Of a stretch of 16,977 nucleotides of DNA, positions 5,637 through 13,432 are shown piece by piece; position 1 is the first letter of the stretch; each line of letters opens with the position of its first letter. A program made the translations under genes and the position numbers. The notes under the pieces are model-generated. The model was not told the origin of the DNA and searched no databases. It saw nothing but the letters and a program-made list of their open reading frames with translations. Origin of the DNA: Treponema sp. (GTDB lineage: Bacteria; Spirochaetota; Spirochaetia; Treponematales; Breznakiellaceae). The stretch spans positions 1 to 16,977 of the forward strand of contig JAISAN010000052.1 in the NCBI GenBank assembly GCA_031266635.1, read 5' to 3'.

Positions 5637-6412
5637 CACTCCGCGACAGCTTCTTCCGTATCATCCCCGGCAAGTTCCGGGTTTTCCCCTTCCACGGGGA
5701 GAGCTTCTTCAGCTTCCGCCGCGGCTTCTTCTCCGGGGCTGAGGATTTCCAGTAATTCCACTTTGAACACCAGCGTCGAATGGGGAGGGATGATCTGCCC
5801 TACCCCCTGATCGCCGTAGGCCAGGACGGAGGGAATATAAAAGCGGTAAACGCCGCCGACACTCATTAACTGTATACCTTCGGACCAGCCGGGAATAACC
5901 TGCTCCAGAGGAATTTCCGCGCTTTCGTCCCGTTCATAGGAGCTGTCAAAAACCGTGCCGTTGCTCAAGGTCCCCTCGTAATGCACCCGGACCGTATCGG
6001 TTTCCGAGGGTTTTTCTCCCGAACCCTCGGTGATTATTTCATACTGGAGGCCGCTTTCGGTGCTTATCACCCCTTCCCGGCCGCCGTTCTCCGCGAGGAA
6101 TAAGCGCTCCCGCTCTTTGTTTTCTTCCCCCCGTTTGTCCATAGCCGCCTGAAAAGCGGCCTGCACAATCCCGACGGCTTCTTCCGTAGTATACGGGGCC
6201 TCCCCGCCTTCTACCGACAACTTGAGCCCCTCGGTAAAAGCGGCGTAGTCAAATTCCATACCCGTCTGTTTCAGGTCGGAACCAATTACCAGCCCGAAGG
6301 CCAGACTGGTTTTTGCCCGCTCATCCGCAAGGTTTACCTCTTCAACTATTCCCTTGCCGTAAAGCGTAAAGGCCGCCGCGAGAAACAGGAGGCCCGGTAG
6401 TAACTTTTTCAT
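5636..6412 (-). CDS. Exported FKBP-type peptidyl-prolyl isomerase with acidic tail
   Basis: The product is 258 residues from the ATG at 6412, which has AGGAAG five bases upstream; a GTG two codons earlier overlaps that ribosome site and is less likely. A signal peptide occupies residues 1-20. Residues 30-120 form a helical domain like the dimerisation part of Mip/FkpA. Residues 135-224 are the FKBP fold, with Tyr145 in VHYEG, Phe155-Asp156 in VFDSS, VIPGW (172-176), IIPPH (207-211) and a late VFKVEL strand. These are the usual FKBP active-site residues. After the domain there is a 34-residue Glu/Ala-rich tail ending VAE, not typical of FkpA. It should speed proline isomerisation in proteins in the periplasm. 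It lies downstream of a paralogue on the same strand. Confidence 0.9.
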   Translation of the reverse strand: MKKLLPGLLFLAAAFTLYGKGIVEEVNLADERAKTSLAFGLVIGSDLKQTGMEFDYAAFTEGLKLSVEGGEAPYTTEEAVGIVQAAFQAAMDKRGEENKERERLFLAENGGREGVISTESGLQYEIITEGSGEKPSETDTVRVHYEGTLSNGTVFDSSYERDESAEIPLEQVIPGWSEGIQLMSVGGVYRFYIPSVLAYGDQGVGQIIPPHSTLVFKVELLEILSPGEEAAAEAEEALPVEGENPELAGDDTEEAVAE

Positions 6413-6441
6413 GTTCACTTCCTTAAAAAAAATTTCGAGGG

Positions 6442-6470
6442 CGGTTTCAAAATATCGAATATTGAAACCG
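6442..6470 (-). terminator. Hairpin between the two FKBP genes
   Basis: CGGTTTCAA (6442-6450) and TTGAAACCG (6462-6470) are perfect 9-base arms around an 11-base loop. On the minus strand this follows the stop of the upstream FKBP gene. A run of eight Ts occurs about a dozen bases later rather than directly after the stem. It may be an inefficient terminator or an mRNA-stabilising stem that sets different levels of the two paralogues. Confidence 0.4.
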
Positions 6471-6480
6471 GTTCCCGATT

Positions 6481-7185
6481 CTATTTAACAACGGCGATAA
6501 GTTCCACTTCAAAGATCAGCGGCGAATAGGGAGGAATGGAAGCGTAGCCTTCGGGTCCATAGCCCAGATCCGAAGAGATGTAAAATTTGTACTTGGCCCC
6601 TTCGCTCATGAGCTGGATTCCCTCGGTCCAGCCGGGGATCACACCGTTGAGGGGAAATTCCGCGGGCTCCCCCCGGGAATAGGAACTGTCAAAAACCGTG
6701 CCGTCGGTAAAAGTTCCTTCATAGTTGACCCGCACCGTATCGGCGGCTTCCGGTTTGGCTCCGGTTCCCTCGGTAAGAACCTCATACTGGAGCCCGCTGC
6801 CGGTAATGATGATCCCCGGCTTTTTGCTGTTTTCCGCGAGGAAATCTATCTCCGCCTGCCGCTGGCCTTCGCTCTGTGTTTCCATAATGGCGCTAAAGGC
6901 CGCCTGAATTCTTCCCACCGCTTCTTCCTGGGTAAACCGGGTTTCCTTATCGTCCAGAACATCCCTGAGCCCCTGGACAAAAGAATCGTAATCCGGATTA
7001 AATCCCCCCCGTTTAAGGCTGGAACCCACATCCATGCCCAGGGCATAACTGACATCCTTGTCCAGGGGAGTGCCCGATGAGTTTGACGTAGTACCGGACG
7101 TCCCGTTCCCCCCACAGCCGGACAAAACCAACATTCCCAGGAACGGAATCAACGTAATCCATAGCTTTTTCATACGATTTTCCAT
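6481..7185 (-). CDS. FKBP-type peptidyl-prolyl isomerase lipoprotein
   Basis: The product is 234 residues, or 230 if started at the second Met. The signal peptide ends in the lipobox LSGC, with lipidated Cys24, followed by a Gly/Ser/Thr linker to about residue 40. Residues 42-125 are the helical Mip/FkpA-type N-domain (DVSYALGMDVGSSLKRGG resembles the dimerisation motif). Residues 145-234 are the FKBP domain with VNYEG, VFDSS, VIPGW (182-186) and SIPPYS. It is clearly homologous to the downstream gene across both domains but is membrane-anchored and lacks the acidic tail. The pair looks like a tandem duplication giving one anchored and one soluble foldase. No strong ribosome site is visible, so the exact start is uncertain. 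Confidence 0.9.
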   Translation of the reverse strand: MENRMKKLWITLIPFLGMLVLSGCGGNGTSGTTSNSSGTPLDKDVSYALGMDVGSSLKRGGFNPDYDSFVQGLRDVLDDKETRFTQEEAVGRIQAAFSAIMETQSEGQRQAEIDFLAENSKKPGIIITGSGLQYEVLTEGTGAKPEAADTVRVNYEGTFTDGTVFDSSYSRGEPAEFPLNGVIPGWTEGIQLMSEGAKYKFYISSDLGYGPEGYASIPPYSPLIFEVELIAVVK

Positions 7186-7269
7186 ATTAATTAAAATTTC
7201 GCGCCCACTGGCCGAATGAGAATTCCAGCATATCCGGTAATGCCGGTTGTGGATAGCCCACGCGTTCCC

Positions 7270-8121
7270 CTATTCCGCGGCGCTAAAGGCGTAACCCTCC
7301 CCCGCGGCCCGGACCGTTCCGACGGCGGGAAAGATCAGGTGCATGCCTCCCACGGAAATATTATTCCCGGCGACATACCGTAACACCTCCAGCCGGGAGG
7401 CCGCCGCCGCCTCGGGGTCCGTATCGTAACTTACCGATATGGAAGGAAGGGGGAACTGGATTTTTTCGGCGTGCATCAGGTCTCCCCAGACGAGGAATTT
7501 TTGCCCCCCCGATTCCAGAAGAAACAGGGTATGCCCCGGCGTATGCCCAAAGGCGGCTATGGCCCGGATTCCCGGCAGCAGTTCCGGCGGATTGGCGTCA
7601 AATTTTCCGGGGGCAAAGGTTTCCACCCGGCCGCGGTAGGGGGCCAGCGCCGCCCGGGCTCCGGGATCGTTCCGGGCTCCAAGCCAGTAATCCCGTTCCT
7701 GCCGCGCCACATAGACCTTCGCTTTGGGGAACAGCGCCCTGCCGTCCTTCTGGAGCCCGCCGATATGATCCCCATGCATGTGGGTGATCAGCACCGCGTC
7801 CACGTCCGCGGGATTTACCCCGAGTTTTTTCATGCTTTCAAAAATCGCGCCGCCGAACCCGGTATCCACCACCACGGTACGCCCGCCTCCCTGGATCAAA
7901 AAGGTATTGACCTCGGACTGAAAATTCCCGCCGGGGGCGTATTTCTCCAGATCCGCGGGACTGATCCCCAGGAGGATTGAAGGCCGGCCGGGGCCGGAAC
8001 TTTCTTCCAGCATGTGCACCTCAAAGGAACCAACTTTGCAGGTGAAAATCCGGGGAGCCGCCGCAAACGCCTGTACCGCCACGGCACCGAATAAAAAACC
8101 CCGTAATAGCATGGATTTCAT
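7270..8121 (-). CDS. Secreted metallo-beta-lactamase-fold hydrolase
   Basis: The product is 283 residues from the ATG at 8121, which follows GGAGG by five bases. The first 21 residues form a signal peptide ending AFAAA. The metal ligands are all present: HMHGDH (His114, His116, Asp118, His119), His197 in GHTPGHT, Asp214 in WGDLMH and His261 in GGMHL. VVVDTGFGG (83-91) precedes them as expected. The spacing and the late GGMH fit the lactonase/alkylsulfatase-type group of single-domain MBL enzymes rather than glyoxalase II. The substrate is uncertain; a periplasmic lactone or ester is plausible but not shown. It could be cotranscribed with the FKBP genes 85 bases downstream. It is divergent from the MFS gene across an intergenic region of about 110 bases. 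Confidence 0.88.
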   Translation of the reverse strand: MKSMLLRGFLFGAVAVQAFAAAPRIFTCKVGSFEVHMLEESSGPGRPSILLGISPADLEKYAPGGNFQSEVNTFLIQGGGRTVVVDTGFGGAIFESMKKLGVNPADVDAVLITHMHGDHIGGLQKDGRALFPKAKVYVARQERDYWLGARNDPGARAALAPYRGRVETFAPGKFDANPPELLPGIRAIAAFGHTPGHTLFLLESGGQKFLVWGDLMHAEKIQFPLPSISVSYDTDPEAAAASRLEVLRYVAGNNISVGGMHLIFPAVGTVRAAGEGYAFSAAE

Positions 8122-8153
8122 AAAAACCTCCACTTTTCAGAATTGCAGGGAAA

Positions 8154-8168
8154 CGAACCTTTGGTTCG
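8154..8168. promoter_or_regulatory. Small perfect palindrome in a divergent promoter region
   Basis: CGAACC/GGTTCG (8154-8159, 8163-8168) with a TTT centre lies between the divergent MBL and MFS genes, 33 bases from the MBL start. It may be an operator for a dimeric regulator. A short palindrome alone is weak evidence, and no clear promoter boxes were found beside it. Confidence 0.25.
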
Positions 8169-8232
8169 AGTTGTCCTGCTGATCCATTGTAGCAAGGATA
8201 GGATTCTTTGGCGATCCATGATAAGGTAATTC

Positions 8233-9459
8233 ATGCTTCCCCGGCCTTCGCTTCTTAAAGGCATTTACCGCGGCGATGCCAGAATTGGCCGCTTCCTCGG
8301 CGTTTTGGGCCTCTCGGGCATCAGCTACGGCCTGTACCGGGGCATCCAGGATAATTACCTGGCGGAGATAGTCCACATCAGCGCCTTTGAGCGGGGAATT
8401 GTGGAATTTTTCCGGGAAACGCCGGGGCTTCTGGTGGTTCTGCTGCTGGCGGGAATGTACCGCTTCACCGAAAGCCGGATATTCAAGATCAGCGTGGGTT
8501 TCATGCTGGCCGGTCTTACGGGCCTTATGCTGGCGGGAAGCGGCAAATTCATCGTGGTGTTTTTTATGGTGGTGTATAGCTGCGGCGAACATATTGTCAT
8601 GCCCGTGCGGACCACCATATCCCTGGACCTGGCGAACAAAAACCAGGGCGGCGCTTCTCTGGGAGTTACCGGCGCCCTGGGCCACATCGGCAACATCATC
8701 GGCTTTGTGCTGGTAACGGGCATCTTTTTTGTTTTTTCCCTCCTCGGTTTCAAACGTTCCGATATCCTCCCCTTCAAAATTGTCTTCGCTGTATCGGTGG
8801 CCCTGATCATCGCCGCTTTTGTACTGGCCCTGGCGCTGGGGGAATCCCGGCTCAAACCCCAGCGGCGGCGTTTTTATTTTTCGAAAAAATTCTTTAAATA
8901 TTATATGCTGGAAGTTTTTTATGGCGCCCGGAAGCAGATCTTCCTCACCTTCGCGCCATACGTACTGATCCTCCAGTACGGCGCCGATACTTCCGTTATT
9001 TCCCTGCTCCTGGCGATCTGCGCCGCCTTTGGGATCATTTTCAGCCCCCTCATGGGCAGGCTTATTGACCGGGTGGGTTACAAAATCATCATGGTTACCG
9101 ACACCCTGATCCTCATGGTCGTTTGTTTCTTCTACGGTTTCGCCCACCGCCTTTTTCCGCCGGAGATCGCCTTTATGGTGGTCTGCGTGAATTATGTGCT
9201 TGACTCGATTATTTCCCTGGCCAGCATGGCCAGCAACGTCTATGTCCAGGACATTGCCGCAAGCCAGGAGGAGATTACCGCCACCCTCTCCACCGGGGTT
9301 TCGGTAAACCACGTCATCTCGATCCTCATTGCCCTGCTGGGGGGCTGGATCTGGAAAACCGTGGGGATCGAAGTGCTGTTCTCCCTTTCGGCCTTTCTGG
9401 GTCTGCTGAACACGCTGTACGCGGCAACGATAAAGAAGCCTTTCAAAAGCCGGGAGTAG
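8233..9459 (+). CDS. Major facilitator superfamily transporter
   Basis: The product is 408 residues with about twelve hydrophobic segments and a central basic loop (KPQRRRFYFSKKFFKYY, about 208-224) that splits it into two six-helix halves. GRLIDRVGYK (275-284) is the classical MFS motif A, here in the loop between helices 8 and 9. The first half has a degenerate equivalent. The N-terminal segment LGLSGISYGLYRGIQDNYLAEIV resembles helix 1 of spirochaete MFS proteins annotated only generically. AAGG six bases upstream supports the ATG at 8233. A long overlapping open frame on the other strand is a shadow. The substrate is unknown. Divergence from the secreted MBL hydrolase could mean a shared regulator, with the hydrolase product being taken up or exported, but this is inference. 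Confidence 0.85.
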   Translation: MLPRPSLLKGIYRGDARIGRFLGVLGLSGISYGLYRGIQDNYLAEIVHISAFERGIVEFFRETPGLLVVLLLAGMYRFTESRIFKISVGFMLAGLTGLMLAGSGKFIVVFFMVVYSCGEHIVMPVRTTISLDLANKNQGGASLGVTGALGHIGNIIGFVLVTGIFFVFSLLGFKRSDILPFKIVFAVSVALIIAAFVLALALGESRLKPQRRRFYFSKKFFKYYMLEVFYGARKQIFLTFAPYVLILQYGADTSVISLLLAICAAFGIIFSPLMGRLIDRVGYKIIMVTDTLILMVVCFFYGFAHRLFPPEIAFMVVCVNYVLDSIISLASMASNVYVQDIAASQEEITATLSTGVSVNHVISILIALLGGWIWKTVGIEVLFSLSAFLGLLNTLYAATIKKPFKSRE

Positions 9460-9530
9460 AGGGAAAACTTCCAATAGTCCCCGCCAGTAAATCAGAGATG
9501 TTCCTTAATTATAAATGAATCTTCTCGTCC

Positions 9531-9580
9531 TGAAGTTCCCCCGCGCGAGCGGGTTCTTGGGTATTAGCACCCTGCCCGCT
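9531..9580. terminator. GC-rich hairpin with GCGA loop between convergent genes
   Basis: CCCGC/GCGGG (9540-9544, 9549-9553) closes on the tetraloop GCGA, followed by TTCTTGGG, and a GGGTATTAGCACCC segment (9560-9573) can form a second small stem. It lies between the MFS stop and the reverse lipoprotein stop, so a bidirectional terminator is the simple reading. There is no good U-run. Confidence 0.35.
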
Positions 9581-9589
9581 TAATCCTGG

Positions 9590-10516
9590 TTAAAAGCAGG
9601 AACGCGCAAGCCGGAAACCGATGCCGCTGCCCCGGCTCGACGGAGTGTAGCTGAACCGAAAGGCGGACCGCACGTAAACGGCGTCATTGCTCCAGCTGCC
9701 GCCGCGCAGGACGCGGGTGGTCCCCGGCGACGTGCCCGCAGGATTCGTCTGCGCCTCGCCGGTATAGTTTCCGTACCAGTCCCAGCACCATTCCCACACG
9801 TTGCCGCTCATGTCATACAGCCCCAGGCTGTTGGGTTCTTTTGTCCCCGCCGGGTGGGTACTGCTGCCGCTGTTCCCGCTGTACCATGCCACGCTGTCAG
9901 CACTGTTCCCGCCGGAATACTCGTAGGATACGGAGTTGTTCCCTCCACGGGCCGCGTATTCCCATTCCGCTTCCGTGGGCAGCCGGTAACCGGAGGCGTC
10001 AAAATCGCAGATGACCGTGTCCCCGCTCCCTTGGTACGCCGGGGTCAAGCCTTCTTTCAGACTTAACCTGTTGCAGTATTCCACGGCTTCATACCAGTTT
10101 ACATAATATATGGGGCAATTCCCCTCCCCCTTTAAGGGCCGGCTCTTGTCTGCCATATCCCGCTGCCGGGCCGCCGTCGTTTCCATGATCTCCTGCCATT
10201 CCTTCTGCGTTACCTCGTACTTCCCCATGTAGAAACTCTTTACCGTTACCGTATGTACCGGCCTTTCATCATTCCGGCCCTTAGCGCTGCCCATCTGAAA
10301 AGTACCGCCCTCCACCAGGACCATGCTGGCGGAGATATTCCCGGCAGGGGCCGCGCCGCCGTTTACGGTCTCATCTATCCGGGGGCGGGGTTGGGGCTGA
10401 TCCGGGAGCGGTTCCTGGTTTGCCGTAACAGGCGGCGGCGTAGCGCAGCTTATGGTGGAAAGGGATAGCGGGGAAAGGGCCATCAGCAAAAAAACGGTTG
10501 TTTTTACACAGTACAT
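9590..10516 (-). CDS. FGE-sulfatase-fold (SUMF1-like) lipoprotein, possible DGR target
   Basis: The product is 308 residues from the ATG at 10516, which has GGAG five to seven bases upstream. The signal peptide ends STISC (Cys24), followed by a Pro/Gln-rich linker to about residue 60. Residues 65-305 match the formylglycine-generating-enzyme fold: MVLVEGGTFQMGS, VTVKSFYMGKYEVTQKEW, YYVNWYEAVEYCNRLS, YRLPTEAEWEYAARGG, LYDMSGNVWEWCWDWY, VLRGGSW and GIGFRLARS. The two Cys of true FGE that follow GGS(W) are replaced by Asn and non-Cys residues, so formylglycine synthesis is unlikely. In spirochaetes this fold is also used as a C-type-lectin-like surface ligand-binder, including Treponema TvpA, which a diversity-generating retroelement mutates at its C-terminus. 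The last 40 residues here have that pattern. It is divergent from a small XRE regulator. Confidence 0.88.
   Translation of the reverse strand: MYCVKTTVFLLMALSPLSLSTISCATPPPVTANQEPLPDQPQPRPRIDETVNGGAAPAGNISASMVLVEGGTFQMGSAKGRNDERPVHTVTVKSFYMGKYEVTQKEWQEIMETTAARQRDMADKSRPLKGEGNCPIYYVNWYEAVEYCNRLSLKEGLTPAYQGSGDTVICDFDASGYRLPTEAEWEYAARGGNNSVSYEYSGGNSADSVAWYSGNSGSSTHPAGTKEPNSLGLYDMSGNVWEWCWDWYGNYTGEAQTNPAGTSPGTTRVLRGGSWSNDAVYVRSAFRFSYTPSSRGSGIGFRLARSCF
9593..9710 (-). other. Putative DGR variable region (VR) at the 3' end of the FGE-fold gene
   Basis: Residues 270-308 keep a framework (GGSW, A, R, A, R, P, R, IGFRL) separated by runs of residues such as S-N-D, V-Y, F-S-Y and G-S-G. Most of the variable positions use codons ending in C or T (AGC, AAT, GAC, TAC, TTC, GGC), as expected when AAC/AAT codons of a template repeat are mutated at adenines. 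No adenine-rich template repeat, reverse transcriptase or avd gene is in the window, so the assignment is by pattern only. Confidence 0.4.
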
Positions 10517-10637
10517 AGATTCTCCAAAGCCGGATCGTTTAACAACAGCTAATATACCCATAGAAGCCCTAATTTTATAAAAAGATCAAAAAAATACATA
10601 AAATTCGATAATACCGATAAAACATATTATTAGTTGT

Positions 10638-10666
10638 TTGTTATCTTGTCAAGCTAAGGGTATTAC
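10638..10666 (+). promoter_or_regulatory. Possible promoter of the XRE regulator
   Basis: TTGTTA (10638-10643) and TATTAC (10661-10666) are 17 bases apart, each four of six to consensus. Transcription would start about 17 bases before the ATG at 10691. The surrounding region is AT-rich and lies between divergent genes. Confidence 0.35.
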
Positions 10667-10690
10667 TTTTCGGTAAAGGCTTGATATTGT

Positions 10691-11002
10691 ATGGATGAGC
10701 AGGAATTAAGGGGTATTTTAAGCAATAATATAAAACGATGCCGGATGCGGAATAATATGTCCCAAATGGCGCTGGCGGAAAAAGTTGATATATCAACCAA
10801 CTTTTTGAGCGATATTGAACGATGTAAGGCATGGGTTTCGCCGCTTACCCTGGTAAAAATTGCCTCTACGTTAAATATAGAGCCTTACCAGCTTTTTAAG
10901 GCGGACGCTTTTTTTTCAATCGAGGAAAAGGATATGCTGAAAGAATATACCGATGAAAACCTTAAAGCGGTGATAAGCCTTGTAAACAAACTTCAACGCT
11001 AA
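10691..11002 (+). CDS. Small XRE-family helix-turn-helix regulator
   Basis: The product is 103 residues. Residues 7-65 form a Cro/CI-type helix-turn-helix: LSNNIKRCRMRNNMSQMALAEKVDISTNFLSDIERCKAWVSPLTLVKIASTLNI. The turn ALAEKVDISTNFLSDIER is the recognition element. The remaining 35 residues form a short helical tail (SIEEKDMLKEYTDENLKAVISLVNKLQR), perhaps for dimerisation. There is no ligand-binding or protease domain, so it resembles phage-like or toxin-antitoxin-type repressors, but no partner toxin is adjacent. It is divergent from the FGE-fold lipoprotein gene and may regulate it or itself. AAAGG about 11 bases upstream of the ATG is a modest ribosome site. Confidence 0.85.
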   Translation: MDEQELRGILSNNIKRCRMRNNMSQMALAEKVDISTNFLSDIERCKAWVSPLTLVKIASTLNIEPYQLFKADAFFSIEEKDMLKEYTDENLKAVISLVNKLQR

Positions 11003-11017
11003 TATCCCCGTCATCCC

Positions 11018-11740
11018 CTACCCCGCTATGGCCAGATACGCCCAGGGGATAAAGATCGCCGGGATCAGGTTTGCCACCCGGATTTCCCCCCGGCCTTCGC
11101 CGTTCAAAAAGTTGAAGCCGATGGCGGCGATGAGGAGGCTCCCCACGGCGGACATTTCCCGGATGATTTCCGGGGTCAGGTAATCCCGGATTGCCTGGGA
11201 AGCGAGGACGATGCCTCCCTGGTAGACCAGCACCGGCAGGGCGGAAAAGGCAACGCCGACGCCCATGGACGCGCCGAAAACCAGGGAGATGGCGCCGTCG
11301 AGGATCGACTTGGCAAAGAGGGTCTCATGGTTTCCCTGAAGCCCGCTTTGCAGGGAGCCGACAATGGCCATGGAACCGGTGCAGAAAATAATGCTGGCCG
11401 ATACAAAGCCCTGGGAAAAACTTTTTTTGGAAGCCTTCCCGCCGGGAGCCGCGTCCGCCGGCGGGGCCATGCCGAGTTTCTTTTCCGCCCAGAGGCCGAA
11501 GCGGTTCATCAGCCTGTCGATATTAACCAGTTCGCCGATGATCGAACCGCCTACCATGCTCATGATTAAAAGGAGCATTTGTTCGCTTTCCAGCGTCCCC
11601 TTAATCCCCACATACACGATGGAAAGACCAATGGCCTTTTTGACGATCTCCTCAAAGCGGTCCGGAATGCCCCGGATCAAAAAAGCTCCCGCCAGGGCGC
11701 ACACCACCACCGCCGCCGCATTCACCAATGGTCCCAGCAT
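11018..11740 (-). CDS. DUF554 family membrane protein
   Basis: The product is 240 residues with about seven hydrophobic segments. It matches DUF554 (YdfK-like) along its full length: MLGPLVNAAAVVVCALAGAFL at the N-terminus, KKAIGLSIVYVGIKG, GGSIIGELVNIDRLMNRFGLWAEKKLG, FVSASIIFCTGSMAIVGSLQSGLQGNHETLFAKSILDGAISLVFGASMGVGVAFSALPVLVYQG, and AVGSLLIAAIGFNFLN near the C-terminus. The family is widespread in bacteria and its transport role is unproven. GGGAG eight bases upstream supports the ATG at 11740. It is tail-to-tail with the XRE gene (15-base gap) and divergent from the PAP2-like gene. Confidence 0.92.
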   Translation of the reverse strand: MLGPLVNAAAVVVCALAGAFLIRGIPDRFEEIVKKAIGLSIVYVGIKGTLESEQMLLLIMSMVGGSIIGELVNIDRLMNRFGLWAEKKLGMAPPADAAPGGKASKKSFSQGFVSASIIFCTGSMAIVGSLQSGLQGNHETLFAKSILDGAISLVFGASMGVGVAFSALPVLVYQGGIVLASQAIRDYLTPEIIREMSAVGSLLIAAIGFNFLNGEGRGEIRVANLIPAIFIPWAYLAIAG

Positions 11741-11806
11741 GATTTAATCTCCCTTGTTTGTACAGTAAATCCCACAAGCTCCAAATTAAAGGTTCATCAT
11801 TACTTT

Positions 11807-12754
11807 ATGTCAAGAGCGTTGAAAGTTTTTCGCCTTCATGGTATTATTGCCCACCTGGGGAGCATCATGGCCGGGCAGCCGCATAAAGTGTTTGACGAAA
11901 CAATATTCACCGCTTTTTACCGTTCCTTTACCAATCCCGCCCTGCGGAAGATCGCGGTTAAAAGCATATTCACCATTTTTTACCAGTTTTTTTTCCGCCA
12001 GTACCGGGCGGCCCTGCTTCCGGGGCGGGTTCCCGTAACGCCGGTGGATCACGCGCTGGACGCAAAAATTCCCTTCACCCCTTCATGGGTGGCGGTGTAC
12101 CTTGATTTTGTCGCTTTCTGGGTCAGAACCCTGAGCTTTCTCTTCCGGGCCTACGGGCGGCGGATTACCGAAAAGGCCGGGGAATTTCTTGAAACCATGG
12201 GAGAGCTTTACGCCTTTGCCGCGGAAGTGTACAAAAAAAATTTTTCCACCACCCGGCGGCCGTTCTATATCGCCCGGCCCCGGTTTGTCCTAATCCACGC
12301 GGTGGACCCCCACCTTATGTGTATTCCCAGTCTCCATGTGATGGTGGTAATCCGGACCTATACGAAGTTCCGGGCGATCATCCGCTCCCTGGGGGATGAA
12401 TCCCGATTCGCCCCGCAAATCGCGGAACTTAAAAACGGCGCCCTGGCGATCAGCGAGGCGATTCTGTTTGTCAAACAGCACAGCGTGAACTGTATCGCCG
12501 CCGCCATGTACGCCATGACCTGTTTTAGGGAAGACCTTTTCCCCCCGGAGGAGGCGGAGGATTTTTGCTCCCGGCTTTTTGTCCAATCCCTTCCGCCGGA
12601 TGACGGGGAACTTGTCAGGCGGCATATCATCGATCTGTACCGTGAATTTCTTTCCGGACGGGCCGGGGCAAAAACCTGGGATGAACCGCTCATCAATTTT
12701 CTCCGCCGCTATGACGCGCCGCCTGAGTACGGCGGATTAAGGGTCCGGCGCTGA
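11807..12754 (+). CDS. Divergent PAP2-like protein
   Basis: This gene is not obviously of a known family, but it carries the PAP2 phosphatase signature in order. Residues 144-152 are K-NFSTTR-RP, an exact KX6RP (motif C1). PSLH is at 174-177 (C2, PSxH). Near 218-230, AILFVKQHSVNCIAAA resembles C3 (SRX5HX3D), with His225 kept but SR and the Asp absent (Cys229 at the Asp position). Upstream, KIPFTPSWVAVYLDFVAFWVR (88-107) resembles the IPF-x-P membrane segment of PAP2 proteins of the inositol-phosphoceramide synthase type. The protein is 315 residues from 11807; an alternative start at 11867 has GGGAG close upstream. The open frame extends further 5' over the DUF554 gene, but that part is antisense shadow. 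Loss of the catalytic Asp may mean altered or lost activity. The last 18 bases overlap the opposing pseudouridine synthase gene. Confidence 0.55.
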   Translation: MSRALKVFRLHGIIAHLGSIMAGQPHKVFDETIFTAFYRSFTNPALRKIAVKSIFTIFYQFFFRQYRAALLPGRVPVTPVDHALDAKIPFTPSWVAVYLDFVAFWVRTLSFLFRAYGRRITEKAGEFLETMGELYAFAAEVYKKNFSTTRRPFYIARPRFVLIHAVDPHLMCIPSLHVMVVIRTYTKFRAIIRSLGDESRFAPQIAELKNGALAISEAILFVKQHSVNCIAAAMYAMTCFREDLFPPEEAEDFCSRLFVQSLPPDDGELVRRHIIDLYREFLSGRAGAKTWDEPLINFLRRYDAPPEYGGLRVRR

Positions 12755-13411
12755 CTTCGCGGATTCGCACAGGGCGTCCCACAGGCTGTCCCTGACCGGC
12801 GGCGGCGTTTCCACATGGATCAGCCGTTCCTTTTGCGCCGGATCGGGAAAACACAAAGAAACGGCGTGGAGCCGGATGCCGCCGCCCTTCTCGGAACGCC
12901 GGGCACCGTATTTGAGATCGCCCTTGACGGGGAGCCCCAGGCGGGCAAGCTGGGCGCGGATCTGGTGATGGCGGCCCGTAACCAGCGTTATCTCGAAAAA
13001 AAGATACCGCTGCCCCCGGCCCAGAAGCCGGTACCGGAGGATCGCTTTTTTCCGCCCCGGCCCTTCCTCGTCAAAAACCGCCGACTTGTTGTTCCGCTGA
13101 TCGTTTTTCACCCAGTGGATCAATTCCCCTGATTCGGAGAGATCAAGACCGGGCGGCGGCATTTCGGTAACGGCCCAGTATTTTTTTTCAATGCCCCGCC
13201 GGTTCTCCCCGGCAAAAGCGGCGCTTAAAAAGGAGAGGGCCGCGGAGTTCCGGGCAAGGAGAAGGCAGCCCGACACGGGCACATCCAGCCGGTGTACCGG
13301 CCGGGGAAAAGCGGCGGGAGCGGTTCCCGCGAAACTTTCCGCCCCCTCGCCGGGCAGCTTGTTCACCACCATACAATGTTCATCCTGATAGACAATTCTG
13401 CTCTGATCCAC
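12737..13411 (-). CDS. RluA-family pseudouridine synthase
   Basis: The product is 224 residues starting with GTG at 13411, which has GGGAG six bases upstream. HRLDVPVSG (40-48) is the RluA catalytic motif with Asp43 as the nucleophile; the usual Thr of HRLDxxTSG is Val. TGRHHQIRAQLARLG (145-159) and the following GD-KYGA are the other family signatures. It isomerises a uridine in rRNA or tRNA in the cytoplasm; no S4 domain is present, so it resembles the short RluA/YqcB-type members. It begins about 20 bases after the GH3 stop on the same strand and is probably cotranscribed with it. It overlaps the end of the PAP2-like gene by 18 bases tail-to-tail. Confidence 0.92.
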   Translation of the reverse strand: MDQSRIVYQDEHCMVVNKLPGEGAESFAGTAPAAFPRPVHRLDVPVSGCLLLARNSAALSFLSAAFAGENRRGIEKKYWAVTEMPPPGLDLSESGELIHWVKNDQRNNKSAVFDEEGPGRKKAILRYRLLGRGQRYLFFEITLVTGRHHQIRAQLARLGLPVKGDLKYGARRSEKGGGIRLHAVSLCFPDPAQKERLIHVETPPPVRDSLWDALCESAKSAPDP

Positions 13412-13432
13412 GTTTTTCTCCCTGCCGGAAAA

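Noticed and set aside
8137..9474. 445-codon minus-strand open frame
   Set aside because: It lies antisense to the MFS gene, its translation is rich in His, Gln, Gly and Asp with no fold signature, and the plus-strand frame has clear transporter motifs.
9531..9580. Riboswitch or IS200/IS605 right-end remnant
   Set aside because: The hairpin and following GGGTATT recalled such elements, but no aptamer core, transposase or tnpB remains nearby to support it.
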